DNA of 48,629 bases from Aphodosoma sp045126975 (GTDB lineage: Bacteria; Bacteroidota; Bacteroidia; Bacteroidales; Paludibacteraceae), in the NCBI GenBank assembly GCA_045126975.1, contig JBGVPL010000026.1, positions 1 to 48,629 on the forward strand, written 5' to 3'. Both the position numbers and the translations under genes were made by a program. Of the stretch, positions 1 through 7,969 are shown piece after piece. The notes beneath the pieces were generated by a model. It was not told the DNA's origin, ran no database searches, and was given only the letters and a program-made list of their open reading frames with translations. Positions within the stretch are counted from its first letter, which is position 1; each line of letters begins with the position of its first letter.

Positions 1-54
1 CAGAGCATCTGCCTTACAAGCAGAGGGTCGGCGGTTCGAATCCGTCAACGCCCA
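1..54 (+). tRNA. tRNA-Val (anticodon UAC), 5' part outside the window
   Basis: The window opens inside the D-arm. The anticodon stem is TCTGC/GCAGA at 8-12 and 20-24, with loop CTTACAA, so the anticodon TAC is at 15-17 and reads GUA (Val). The T-arm is at 30-46 with a TTCGAAT loop. The 3' acceptor strand AACGCCC is at 47-53, followed by discriminator A54. CCA is not encoded. The 5' acceptor strand and D-stem lie before base 1. Confidence 0.93.
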
Positions 55-168
55 CAAAATCAGGTTGCTTATTTTTAGTAGAAGTCTAAGAATAAGCATT
101 TTTTTTGTCGTTTATTGTGTTGTTGAAACTCTAAAATTGTTGAAATTGTTGTGTTTTTCTATTGAGTA

Positions 169-199
169 TTGTGTGTTAAATATTTTTTTTGTAACTTTG
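169..199 (+). promoter_or_regulatory. Bacteroidetes-type promoter of the polysaccharide export genes
   Basis: The -33 element TTG is at 169-171 and the -7 element TAACTTTG at 192-199, with exactly 20 bp between them. The first gene starts 29 nt downstream at 229. This matches the TTTG/TAnnTTTG consensus of the primary sigma factor of this phylum. Confidence 0.75.
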
Positions 200-228
200 C
201 ACGATAAAATGGTGTATAGTGTATAAAT

Positions 229-1029
229 ATGAAAAATGCAAAATTTATATATATATTGAGCCTACTTGTATTAATGCTGTCTTCGTGTGTTATGTCGAAG
301 AAAATCAATTATTTGCAAGAGGGAAATCATGTGCCTATTTATAACGATTCTGTTTTGTTTAATGATTATAAAGTGCAATGTGGTGATTACATATACATAC
401 GTGTGAATGCAATTGATATGGAGGTGGCAGATATGTTTAATGGAAACATATCAATAAATAATATGGCAAGTATGACGCCAGATAATTCTACTGCACGACT
501 TTATCTTTATCTTGTTGAAGAAGATAATTGTATTGATTATCCATATGTTGGGCGTGTGGATGTGGCGGGTAAGTCGTTGCGTGAGGTGAAATTGTTGTTA
601 GAGGAAAGATTGGATGGAATGTTGCAGGGGTATTCGGTAGATGTTCGTTTGGCAAATCGTAGTTTTTCGATTATAGGGGAGTCGGGGACTGGACGTTATA
701 ATATTCCTCGTGAGCAGTTGACTATTTATGAAGCATTGGCTATGTCTGGTGATTTGTCGTTGTATGCTAATCGTAAAGAGGTGCATCTTATTCGTCAAAC
801 GTCAGAAGGTACGAAAGTGATGAAGTTTGACTTGCGTTCTAAATCAATAATAGATTCAGAATATTATTTTATTCAGCCTAATGATGTAATATATATACCA
901 TTTGATAGTGCGAAACATTGGGGAGCAAATCATTTTACAAGTGTTCTTTCGATGACATTTGCAACCGTATCGTTTGGCTTGTTTGTCTATTCTGTAGTTA
1001 ATACAATCGTTAAAGCATCAAAACAATAA
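229..1029 (+). CDS. Wza-like outer-membrane polysaccharide export lipoprotein (first copy)
   Basis: A 266-residue protein with a lipoprotein signal ending LMLSSC, lipidated Cys at residue 20. The central part fits the polysaccharide export (BexD/CtrA/VexA/Wza) family: an N-terminal Poly_export-type segment (about residues 45-135), then an SLBB-like segment with LTIYEALAMSG (about 164-174) and a late PNDVIYIPF motif. A hydrophobic stretch near the C-terminus (about 238-258) could be the membrane helix of the Wza barrel. Known family role: the outer-membrane outlet for capsular or exopolysaccharide, working with the inner-membrane kinase encoded at 1879. The next gene starts 4 nt later and encodes a clear paralogue, so the two are probably co-transcribed. 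At 266 residues it is shorter than E. coli Wza (about 380). The polysaccharide is unknown, because no glycosyltransferase follows. Confidence 0.85.
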   Translation: MKNAKFIYILSLLVLMLSSCVMSKKINYLQEGNHVPIYNDSVLFNDYKVQCGDYIYIRVNAIDMEVADMFNGNISINNMASMTPDNSTARLYLYLVEEDNCIDYPYVGRVDVAGKSLREVKLLLEERLDGMLQGYSVDVRLANRSFSIIGESGTGRYNIPREQLTIYEALAMSGDLSLYANRKEVHLIRQTSEGTKVMKFDLRSKSIIDSEYYFIQPNDVIYIPFDSAKHWGANHFTSVLSMTFATVSFGLFVYSVVNTIVKASKQ

Positions 1030-1033
1030 TATT

Positions 1034-1786
1034 ATGAAACAAATATATAAATATACAATATATATATTGGCGATAATGTTATTGTCGTCATGCTATCCGA
1101 TTCGTCGAGTTGGATTATTACAAGAACGTAATGGTTTGCCTGAGTATAAAAAAGGAGAATATGAGCAATATCATCTTCAAAAAAATGATGAATTGGAATT
1201 ACGTGTTATTTCTATGGAGCAAGAAACTATTCTTCTTTTTCAGCAATATTTATCGTCTTCTTTTTCAACAAATTCTTCGAGTTTTACTTATCGAATTTAC
1301 GAGGATGGAACTATTGATATTCCTTTCCTTAGTAAAATTAAGGTGGCAGGGTTGACATTGCAACAAGCAGAAGAGAAAATAGAGTCTGAATTGAAAGAAT
1401 TTGCAGATGACATAATGGTTAAATTAGCACTTTCAACAGGGACTTTCTGTGTTATTGGAGATGCGGGACGTGGATATTTTCCAATTTATAAAGACCGTTT
1501 GACTATTTATCAAGCTTTGGCTCTTTCTGGTGGTATTAGTCCTTCTGCCGATTATGGTAAAGTGAAAATATTACGTCGTACTATTGAAGGTACAAAAATC
1601 ATAGAGTTTGATATTCGTCCTCAATCAGTTATTGATTCAGATTATTACTATGTATATCCAAATGATGTGATATATTTCGATTTTTCTAAACGTCGTTTCT
1701 GGGCTATTGATTCGTATTCAGGTTTCTTAAGTGTAATTTCTTCATCTTTGAGTATGCTTGTGTCAGTGTGGAATACGTTTAATTAA
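1034..1786 (+). CDS. Wza-like outer-membrane polysaccharide export lipoprotein (second copy)
   Basis: A 250-residue paralogue of the preceding gene, with the same architecture: lipobox AIMLLSSC (Cys20), a Poly_export-like segment, an SLBB-like motif LTIYQALALSG, the sequence EGTKIIEFDIRPQSVIDSDYYYV, which aligns with the first copy, the PNDVIYFDF motif and a C-terminal hydrophobic segment (about residues 222-245). The start follows the upstream stop by 4 nt, and no internal promoter is visible, so translation of the pair is probably linked. Tandem Wza-like genes could form a hetero-oligomeric outlet or serve different substrates; the sequence does not decide. A tandem heptamer tract begins directly after the stop codon. 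Confidence 0.84.
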   Translation: MKQIYKYTIYILAIMLLSSCYPIRRVGLLQERNGLPEYKKGEYEQYHLQKNDELELRVISMEQETILLFQQYLSSSFSTNSSSFTYRIYEDGTIDIPFLSKIKVAGLTLQQAEEKIESELKEFADDIMVKLALSTGTFCVIGDAGRGYFPIYKDRLTIYQALALSGGISPSADYGKVKILRRTIEGTKIIEFDIRPQSVIDSDYYYVYPNDVIYFDFSKRRFWAIDSYSGFLSVISSSLSMLVSVWNTFN

Positions 1787-1868
1787 GGAATAAGGAATAA
1801 GGAATAAGGAATAAGGAATAGGGAATAGGGAATGCATAATTAACTCCTAACTATTAACTAGTAACTAA
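1787..1868. repeat. Tandem heptamer array (GGAATAA, then TAACTNN)
   Basis: Six units GGAATAA/GGAATAG run from 1787 to 1828, starting at the first base after the stop codon. After a short joint, four units TAACTNN run from 1841 to 1868. The 7-nt phase is kept throughout. The next start codon is at 1879. Confidence 0.92.
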
Positions 1869-1878
1869 TTTTCAAGAT

Positions 1879-4284
1879 ATGGAATATTATTCTAATAAAA
1901 ATTCAAAGTATTATTATAGTAACGAAACTCCTATTATTGAGGAGGAAGAATCTAATTTTAATATTTTAGAGTGGATATTCAAATTTTTGCGTTATTGGTA
2001 TTTATTTGTGATTGCTCTTGTGATTGCTTTGGGTTTGGCGTATCTTAAAAATCGTAGTTGGATGCCGGTTTATTATACGGAAGCTAAGGTTATTATTGAA
2101 TCAAGTACGGCTGATAATGCATATAATTTTATGCAAGGTTTTGGTGGTGGTATGGATTATATCAATACTAATAACCAGTTGCTTATTTTGGGCTCTTACG
2201 ATTTGATTAATCGTACGATTCAAAATTTACCTTTTGGGGTTGATTTTTATACACGTGGACATTTTCGTACACATAATCTTTATGGTCGTGAACCTATTGC
2301 TATTAATTTGAAGTATGCAGATATGCAACTTTATGGTTGTGAGTTTCGTTTTATTCCTATTGATGAAAAGAATTTTGAGATTGTGCTTGAAGATGAATTT
2401 AGTAAAGAGCTTTTTCCTGAATTCAAAATTAAAGGTCGGTATGGTGTGCCTTTCGAAAATTTCTTGATGTTTGCAACTATTGATAAACTTTATCTTCCAG
2501 CAGAAAATACGGAATTCCTGTTCCGTTTCCGTGATTTTTACTCTCTTGAAGAAGAGTTTGCTGCTCGTTTGCAGTTGAGCTATATTGGTGAAATGTCGTC
2601 GGTTATTAGTGTTTCGCTTACAGGTAATGTCGTTGCTCGTGATCGCGATTTTATTAATGCGCTTTGTGAAGAATTTCTTGAAGCTAATCTTGAAGAAAAA
2701 AATGAAGAGGCTACTCGTACTATCAATTTTATTAATGAACAATTAGCTTTTATTTTTGATTCATTGCAAATTTCGGAAAATCGCTTACGTCAATATCGTC
2801 GTCAAAACAATATGGTTGATGTTAATGCCTATACGTCTTCTGTATTATCAAAATTGTCGGCCCTTGACGCTCAACGTTCGGAATTGACACTAAAAGAGGC
2901 TTATTTTGTTGAATTAGCACAATATCTCAAAGAGAGTGTAGTAGAAGAACGTCTTGTTGCACCTTCATCAATAGGTGTTGCAGATCCCGTTTTGCTTGAT
3001 TTGGTGAGTAAGTTTAATGAATTGCAACAAAAACGTAGTGATTTAGGAGGGAAAAACCCTCAATATGAGCGTCTTTCGAAACGTATGGATGAAGTGCGTA
3101 ATACTATGCTCGAGGTGCTTGAAAATGTGCGTAAAGTGCATGAAATGGAGCATGAAGCTTTTGATAAAGAGTATATGAGTGTGATGCTTGATTTGCAAGA
3201 TTTGCCGGAAAAAGAACTCATGATGATTAATTATGAGCGTGCATATAAAATTAATGATAATTACTATACTTTCCTTTTGCAAAAGCAGTCAGAAGCTCAA
3301 ATTCGCAAAGCGTCTAACGTTCCAGATAACAAAATTCTTCAAAAAGCGCGTATTGGTCAAGCACCTGTAAATGGTGGAGATAAAATGAAAATATATTTGT
3401 TGTTTGCTATTGTAGGTCTTTTAATTCCTGCTGCATATGTTATTTTGAAAGAACTTTTGAATACAACTATACGAGGTGAGCGAGATGTAATGAAAATTAC
3501 AAGTATTCCTGTGTTGGGTACAATTCGTCATGCAGATCCGTCAGAAACTAAAGTTCAAACAATAGAAAATCCTAAATCATTGTTTACGGAAGGTTTCCGT
3601 CTTATACGTTCTCGTGTAGAATTTATTGCTAAACGTAAAAAAGATATTTCTGTTTTGATTACTTCTGCTGAGTCAGGTGATGGTAAGACGCATTTTGCAA
3701 TTAATTTTTCGGGAGTTTATTCGCTTGTGTCAGATAAAGTTGTACTTGTTGATATGGATATTCGTAATCCATCATTGTCAGAAAAATTAGGTTATAAAGG
3801 AACGAAAGGTTTGGTGCATGTATTGATTGGAGAGGCTACTCTTGATGAGGTTATTATTAAGGATGATAAAGAGTTGGGTTTTCATTTCTTGCCTGCAGGT
3901 ATCGTTCCTCCTAATCCTGCTGAGTTGGTGCGTTCTGAAGAGATGATGAATTTATTGGAAGAGTTGAAAAAACGTTATGATTATCGTATTATTGATACAT
4001 CTCCTCTTGGACTTGTGTCTGACGCATATGCTTTGACTGGTATTGCGGATGTTAATCTTTTGATTACGCGTGTATTTAAATCGAATAAATTATTCTTCCA
4101 AAACTTTATTGAGCAAGTACAACAAGATAATGTAAATAATCCATATATAGTACTTAATGACTTGCAAGTGCCTAAAAATGGTAAAACAGGTCATTATGGT
4201 AAATATGGTTATGGTAAATATGCTTATGGTAATACTCATTATTACCACCAACAAAGTGCTAAATATTATACTGAAGACAAGTAG
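1879..4284 (+). CDS. Wzc-like chain-length determinant with bacterial tyrosine kinase domain
   Basis: An 801-residue inner-membrane protein. A Wzz-type periplasmic region is bounded by membrane helices at about residues 40-57 and 502-523 and contains coiled-coil stretches (about 270-460). The cytoplasmic part is a BY-kinase: Walker A ESGDGKT near 597-603, Walker A' VVLVDMDIRN, Walker B YRIIDTSPLG. The last 30 residues are a tyrosine-rich tail with repeated YG and YY pairs, the usual autophosphorylation cluster. Known family role: phosphorylation cycles control polymer length and coupling to the Wza outlet. The two Wza-like genes upstream support an export complex. The locus stops here, since ribosomal protein genes follow, so biosynthesis genes must lie elsewhere or before the window. 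The C-terminal kinase makes this the fused (Wzc) form, not the split CapA/CapB form. Confidence 0.92.
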   Translation: MEYYSNKNSKYYYSNETPIIEEEESNFNILEWIFKFLRYWYLFVIALVIALGLAYLKNRSWMPVYYTEAKVIIESSTADNAYNFMQGFGGGMDYINTNNQLLILGSYDLINRTIQNLPFGVDFYTRGHFRTHNLYGREPIAINLKYADMQLYGCEFRFIPIDEKNFEIVLEDEFSKELFPEFKIKGRYGVPFENFLMFATIDKLYLPAENTEFLFRFRDFYSLEEEFAARLQLSYIGEMSSVISVSLTGNVVARDRDFINALCEEFLEANLEEKNEEATRTINFINEQLAFIFDSLQISENRLRQYRRQNNMVDVNAYTSSVLSKLSALDAQRSELTLKEAYFVELAQYLKESVVEERLVAPSSIGVADPVLLDLVSKFNELQQKRSDLGGKNPQYERLSKRMDEVRNTMLEVLENVRKVHEMEHEAFDKEYMSVMLDLQDLPEKELMMINYERAYKINDNYYTFLLQKQSEAQIRKASNVPDNKILQKARIGQAPVNGGDKMKIYLLFAIVGLLIPAAYVILKELLNTTIRGERDVMKITSIPVLGTIRHADPSETKVQTIENPKSLFTEGFRLIRSRVEFIAKRKKDISVLITSAESGDGKTHFAINFSGVYSLVSDKVVLVDMDIRNPSLSEKLGYKGTKGLVHVLIGEATLDEVIIKDDKELGFHFLPAGIVPPNPAELVRSEEMMNLLEELKKRYDYRIIDTSPLGLVSDAYALTGIADVNLLITRVFKSNKLFFQNFIEQVQQDNVNNPYIVLNDLQVPKNGKTGHYGKYGYGKYAYGNTHYYHQQSAKYYTEDK

Positions 4285-4489
4285 ATTATGATTGATTTTG
4301 CATAACTTTGAAGGAAAATGATGCTAAATCTTTGGGGTTATGTAGAATGAAAAATAATATTTTATCCTCAAAACGTTGAGTAGATAGATAGTTTATTTCT
4401 GCAAATCGACACGTTAAGTCCATATAACGTCCTAAAAGAACGCGGTTTAGGTGATTGTGTGAAATAATTTGAAAATAGTTTAAGAAAAA

Positions 4490-4521
4490 TTTGCAAGGTT
4501 GCGAAAAAAGTCGTACCTTTG
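4490..4521 (+). promoter_or_regulatory. Promoter of the rpmB-rpmG-DUF4295 operon
   Basis: The -33 element TTTG is at 4490-4493 and the -7 element TACCTTTG at 4514-4521, with 20 bp between. This leaves a leader of about 45 nt before the rpmB start. The 284-bp gap 4285-4568 otherwise shows no gene or clear hairpin. Confidence 0.75.
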
Positions 4522-4568
4522 CACTCTCATTTTGAGGAATAATGTAAAACAATAAAATATAAAGTAAA

Positions 4569-4829
4569 ATGTCAAAAATTTGTCAGATTACCGGAAAAAA
4601 AGCAATGATTGGAAACAACGTTTCTCACTCAAAACGTCGTACAAAACGTACTTTTGATGTAAACTTGTTCCACAAAAAGTTCTATTATGTAGAACAAGGT
4701 TGCTGGATCAGCCTTACTATTTCTGCCGCTGGTCTTCGTACTATTAATAAACTTGGCTTGGACGCTGCTCTTACTAAAGCAGTTGAAAAAGGCTATTGTA
4801 ATTGGAAGGATATTAAAATTTTAGCTTAA
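4569..4829 (+). CDS. rpmB: 50S ribosomal protein bL28
   Basis: An 86-residue basic protein starting MSKICQITGKKAMIGNNVSHS, the signature N-terminus of bL28, with the C-terminal segment RTINKLGLDAAL typical of the family. It is a component of the large ribosomal subunit. It is first in a three-gene operon with rpmG and a DUF4295 gene, behind a strong promoter. The length is normal, and no zinc-binding Cys pairs of the C+ form are visible. Confidence 0.97.
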   Translation: MSKICQITGKKAMIGNNVSHSKRRTKRTFDVNLFHKKFYYVEQGCWISLTISAAGLRTINKLGLDAALTKAVEKGYCNWKDIKILA

Positions 4830-4834
4830 CCTTC

Positions 4835-4840
4835 AGGAGG
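4835..4840 (+). promoter_or_regulatory. Canonical Shine-Dalgarno of rpmG
   Basis: AGGAGG lies 8 nt before the rpmG ATG at 4849. Genes in this phylum rarely carry Shine-Dalgarno sequences, and most starts in this window have only A/T-rich leaders, so a perfect copy here stands out. Confidence 0.8.
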
Positions 4841-4848
4841 AATTAACT

Positions 4849-5037
4849 ATGGCAAAAAAGAATAAAGAAGCAAGAGTCCAAGTAATCTTGGAGTGCACAG
4901 AGCACAAAGACAGTGGTATGCCAGGTACTTCTCGTTATATCACAACGAAAAACCGTAAAAATACCACTCAACGTTTGGAGTTGAAAAAATACAACCCAAT
5001 TTTGAGAAGAGTAACAGTACATAAAGAAATTAAATAA
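4849..5037 (+). CDS. rpmG: 50S ribosomal protein bL33
   Basis: A 62-residue bL33 beginning MAKKNKEARVQVILECTEHK and containing the family core TRYITTKNRKNTTQRLELKKYNP (shown here as SRYITTKNRKNTTQRLEL). It follows rpmB by 19 nt, and its start is set by a strong Shine-Dalgarno, unlike its neighbours. Only one Cys is present in the region where zinc-binding bL33 has two CxxC pairs, so this is the C-minus type. Confidence 0.96.
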   Translation: MAKKNKEARVQVILECTEHKDSGMPGTSRYITTKNRKNTTQRLELKKYNPILRRVTVHKEIK

Positions 5038-5050
5038 TTCTTAGAATACT

Positions 5051-5203
5051 ATGGCAAAGAAAGCGGTTGCATCTATGCAAAAAGGTGAGGGTCGTGGATT
5101 CTCTAAAGTTATCAAAATGGTGAAATCACCAAAAACTGGTGCGTATATCTTCGCTGAAGAAATCGTTCTTAACGAAAAAGTTAAAGACTATTTCGCAAAA
5201 TAA
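5051..5203 (+). CDS. DUF4295 small basic protein, probable Bacteroidetes-specific ribosomal protein
   Basis: A 50-codon gene starting 13 nt after rpmG, with N-terminus MAKKAVASMQKGEGRGFSKV and C-terminus VKDYFAK. It is lysine-rich, and I recognise it as the DUF4295 family, which in this phylum usually sits directly behind rpmB-rpmG. From memory, cryo-EM of a Flavobacterium ribosome assigned a protein of this kind as an extra large-subunit protein (named bL38). I cannot verify that the assignment covers this family. The ATG, operon position and terminator right after it all support a real gene despite its size. Confidence 0.88.
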   Translation: MAKKAVASMQKGEGRGFSKVIKMVKSPKTGAYIFAEEIVLNEKVKDYFAK

Positions 5204-5226
5204 TTAGCGGAAAAATATATAATTGT

Positions 5227-5265
5227 AGAGGTATGTGTAAGTTCACATACCTCTCTTTTTTTTTA
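5227..5265 (+). terminator. Rho-independent terminator of the rpmB operon
   Basis: A perfect 11-bp stem (AGAGGTATGTG at 5227-5237 with its complement at 5244-5254) and a 6-nt loop, followed by C and a run of T. Confidence 0.93.
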
Positions 5266-5290
5266 TTCTCTATTGATCTTATATTTACTA

Positions 5291-5325
5291 TCTTACATCT
5301 CGTGTCTCACATCTCGTGTCTAAAA
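5291..5325. repeat. Heptamer array of the TCTCGTG/TCTCACA family
   Basis: Five 7-nt units, alternating TCTCGTG and TCTNACA. The reverse complement is the GAGACAC/GAGATGC family that recurs inside hemW (38510) and the subtilisin gene (43252). The 221-bp gap 5204-5424 holds the terminator, this array, the ftsY promoter element and a second array. Confidence 0.85.
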
Positions 5326-5369
5326 CAAAATATCTTGCTCTAAATAGCTAAAATGTCAATAATTTTTTG

Positions 5370-5377
5370 TAACTTTG
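5370..5377 (+). promoter_or_regulatory. -7 element of the ftsY promoter
   Basis: TAACTTTG followed by C, the commonest form of the Bacteroidetes -7 box. No good TTTG is seen 20 bp upstream, so this call rests on the -7 element and its position between terminator and gene. Confidence 0.55.
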
Positions 5378-5386
5378 CTTGTTAAT

Positions 5387-5421
5387 AACTTTCAACTTTC
5401 AACTTTTAACTTTTAACTTAA
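5387..5421. repeat. AACTTTC/AACTTTT heptamer leader of ftsY
   Basis: Five 7-nt units, ending 3 nt before the ftsY start codon. The same unit in the same orientation precedes batB, clpB and glyS, and a variant precedes galE. Confidence 0.88.
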
Positions 5422-5424
5422 AAT

Positions 5425-6378
5425 ATGGGATTTTTTGATTTCTTTTCTCGTGAAAAAAAGGAGACTCTTGATAATGGTCTTCAAAAAACTAAACAAGGCT
5501 TTTTTGATAAAATAAAACGTGCTGTTGTAGGCAAAGATAAAGTAGATGATGATGTACTCGATAATCTTGAAGAGGTGCTTGTAACCTCTGATGTGGGTGT
5601 AGAGACTACTGTGCGTATTATTGAACGTATTCAAGAGCGTGTAGCTCGTGATAAATATGTTGGTACAGATGAGTTGAATTTTGTGCTTAAAGACGAAATA
5701 TGTCAACTCCTTGCCGAAAACAATTCTGATGACCAAGTCTCTTTCGAATCAGAGTTGCCTGAAACACCATACGTTATTATGGTTGTGGGTGTTAATGGTG
5801 TAGGTAAAACTACAACAATTGGCAAACTTGCATATCAATTCAAGAAAGCAGGTAAAAAAGTATATCTTGGCGCAGCTGATACTTTCCGTGCTGCTGCAGT
5901 AGAACAATTAGTTATTTGGGGCGAACGAGTAGGTGTGCCTGTTGTTAAACAAAAAATGGGTGCAGATCCAGCTTCTGTTGCATTTGATACCCTTACCTCA
6001 GCAAAAGCTAATGGTGCTGATGTTGTAATTATTGATACAGCAGGACGTCTTCATAATAAAATAAACTTGATGAATGAGCTTACGAAAATTAAGAATGTGA
6101 TGCAAAAAGTTATACCTAATGCTCCTCATGATGTAATGCTCGTTCTCGATGGCTCTACAGGACAAAATGCCTTTGAGCAAGCAAAACAATTTACTAAAGC
6201 AACACAAGTTACTTCTCTTGCAATTACTAAACTTGATGGTACAGCTAAAGGTGGAGTAGTGCTTGGTATATCAGACCAATTCAAAATTCCTGTACGCTAT
6301 ATTGGATTAGGTGAAGGTATGGAACATCTTCAAGTTTTTGATAAACAAGCATTTGTTGAAACTTTATTTGGTGAATAA
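5425..6378 (+). CDS. ftsY: Signal recognition particle receptor FtsY
   Basis: A 317-residue SRP-type GTPase. A short N-terminal region leads into the helical N domain, then the G domain with P-loop GVNGVGKTT (122-130), the insertion-box region ADTFRAAAVEQL (151-162), DTAGR (204-208) and TKLD (268-271), ending in the usual GLGEGMEHLQVF closing motif. Known role: it docks ribosome-SRP complexes at the membrane through reciprocal GTP hydrolysis with Ffh. It lacks the long acidic A domain of E. coli FtsY, as is common in this phylum. rimO starts 9 nt downstream, and the two are likely co-transcribed. Confidence 0.97.
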   Translation: MGFFDFFSREKKETLDNGLQKTKQGFFDKIKRAVVGKDKVDDDVLDNLEEVLVTSDVGVETTVRIIERIQERVARDKYVGTDELNFVLKDEICQLLAENNSDDQVSFESELPETPYVIMVVGVNGVGKTTTIGKLAYQFKKAGKKVYLGAADTFRAAAVEQLVIWGERVGVPVVKQKMGADPASVAFDTLTSAKANGADVVIIDTAGRLHNKINLMNELTKIKNVMQKVIPNAPHDVMLVLDGSTGQNAFEQAKQFTKATQVTSLAITKLDGTAKGGVVLGISDQFKIPVRYIGLGEGMEHLQVFDKQAFVETLFGE

Positions 6379-6387
6379 TACGTATTT

Positions 6388-7680
6388 ATGGTAAAAAATA
6401 GGGTAGATATAATTTCACTTGGTTGTTCAAAGAATCTTGTTGATTCCGAACAGGTTATGGCTCAATTTGCAAGTCGTGGTTTCAATGTATTCCACGATTC
6501 TGCCGATGTTAAAGGTCAATATGTCGTTATCAACACATGTGGCTTTATCGGTGATGCCAAAGAGGAATCTATTGAGATGATTCTCTCAATGGCACAAGCA
6601 AAAAAACGTCGTAAAATTGGCAAACTCATCGTAATGGGCTGTCTCTCTGAGCGCTATCGTGAAGAACTTAAAGCCGAAATTCCAGAGGTAGATGCTTTTT
6701 ATGGTAAGTTTGATTGGGTTAATATAGCAAATGACCTATTCCAAGATAATATATCTACTGAAAAACAACGTATTACCACTACGCCTTCTCATTATGCTTA
6801 TATCAAAATAGCCGAAGGTTGTAATCGTACTTGCTCATATTGTGCAATACCACTTATCACAGGCAAATATAAATCTCGCACTATCGAATCTATCGTTGAA
6901 GAGGTGGAATTATTGGTAGCAAAAGGCGTAAAAGAGTTCCAACTTATAGCGCAAGACTTGACTTTTTATGGCTACGATTTATATAAAACCAATAAGCTTG
7001 CCGAATTAGTTCAAACACTTGCTAATATTCCAGGGGTAGAGTGGTTGCGTCTTCATTATGCTTATCCAAACCAATTTCCGTATGAAATATTAGACGTAAT
7101 GCGCAATAATTCGAATGTTTGTGCATATATGGATGTGGCATTGCAGCATATTTCAGATAATGTTCTTACTTTTATGCGTCGCAACGTAACAAAAGAAGAA
7201 ACTTATGCTTTTGTGCGTCGTTTGCGTGAAGAAGTGCCAGGCATACACCTTCGTACCACTCTTTTAGTAGGTCATCCAGGTGAAACTGAAGAGGATTTTA
7301 ATGAATTGATGCAATTTGTTCGAGATATGCGATTTGAGCGTATGGGAGCGTTTGCTTATTCCGATGAAGAGGGTACTTATTCTAATCTTAATTACAAAGA
7401 TGATGTTCCTCAAGATGTTAAGCAAGAGAGAGTTGATTGCCTTATGGAGCTTCAAGCGCAAATATCAGAAGAGATAAATGCTCAAAAAGTTGGGCAAATT
7501 TTCAAAGTAATTATTGATCGTGAAGAAGATGATTTTTATATAGGACGTACCGAATTTGATTCGCCTGATGTTGATGGAGAAGTGTTGATTACCAAGACAA
7601 AACAACTGACTATTGGCGATTTTTATCAAGTGAAAATCACAGAGTCGGATATGTATGACCTTTATGCTGAAGTATTATGA
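6388..7680 (+). CDS. rimO: Ribosomal protein uS12 methylthiotransferase RimO
   Basis: A 430-residue radical-SAM methylthiotransferase. The N-terminal UPF0004 domain carries the auxiliary cluster ligands Cys13, Cys51 and Cys85; the radical SAM CxxxCxxC motif is Cys145, Cys149, Cys152 (EGCNRTCSYCAIP); a C-terminal TRAM-like domain ends the protein. The opening VDIISLGCSKNLVDSE separates RimO from the tRNA enzyme MiaB. Known role: it adds a methylthio group to a conserved Asp of ribosomal protein uS12. Its last four bases (ATGA) contain the start of the next gene, so the HU gene is translationally coupled. Confidence 0.96.
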   Translation: MVKNRVDIISLGCSKNLVDSEQVMAQFASRGFNVFHDSADVKGQYVVINTCGFIGDAKEESIEMILSMAQAKKRRKIGKLIVMGCLSERYREELKAEIPEVDAFYGKFDWVNIANDLFQDNISTEKQRITTTPSHYAYIKIAEGCNRTCSYCAIPLITGKYKSRTIESIVEEVELLVAKGVKEFQLIAQDLTFYGYDLYKTNKLAELVQTLANIPGVEWLRLHYAYPNQFPYEILDVMRNNSNVCAYMDVALQHISDNVLTFMRRNVTKEETYAFVRRLREEVPGIHLRTTLLVGHPGETEEDFNELMQFVRDMRFERMGAFAYSDEEGTYSNLNYKDDVPQDVKQERVDCLMELQAQISEEINAQKVGQIFKVIIDREEDDFYIGRTEFDSPDVDGEVLITKTKQLTIGDFYQVKITESDMYDLYAEVL

Positions 7681-7958
7681 ATAACAAAGAATTTCAAACA
7701 GAATTAGCAAAACGTTTAGGTGTATCACAAAAACGTTCTGCCGAATTAGTGAAAGGGTATGTCGATACGTTAGTGCAGCAATTGTCAGATGCCGATGAGT
7801 TGCCATTTTTGTCGATGGGTACGTTTGAAGTTAAGCAAAAAGAGCAACGTGTTATCGTCAATCCTTCATCTAAGAAACGTATGCTTGTGCCTCCAAAATT
7901 GGTGTTGAATTTTAAGCCATCAGCAGGGTTAAAAAATAAATATAAAGAAGTGAAATAA
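7677..7958 (+). CDS. HU/IHF-family DNA-binding protein
   Basis: A 93-residue protein with the HU fold pattern: N-terminal helices (FQTELAKRLGVSQKRSAELVKGYVDTL) and a beta-arm region ending VLNFKPSAGLKNK. The DNA-contacting arm is divergent from classical HU: the usual RNP tip is not obvious, and the sequence there reads NPSSKKRMLVPPK. The start overlaps the rimO stop (ATGA), and a membrane-linked HU fusion follows 11 nt later. The pair may form heterodimers, which is inference. It might be a specialised partner of the fusion protein and not a bulk nucleoid protein. Confidence 0.85.
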   Translation: MNNKEFQTELAKRLGVSQKRSAELVKGYVDTLVQQLSDADELPFLSMGTFEVKQKEQRVIVNPSSKKRMLVPPKLVLNFKPSAGLKNKYKEVK

Positions 7959-7969
7959 GGGAGGGGATT

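Noticed and set aside
4286..4552. Minus-strand 88-codon open frame between the kinase gene and rpmB
   Set aside because: It covers the rpmB promoter, matches no family I recognise and has no leader signals.
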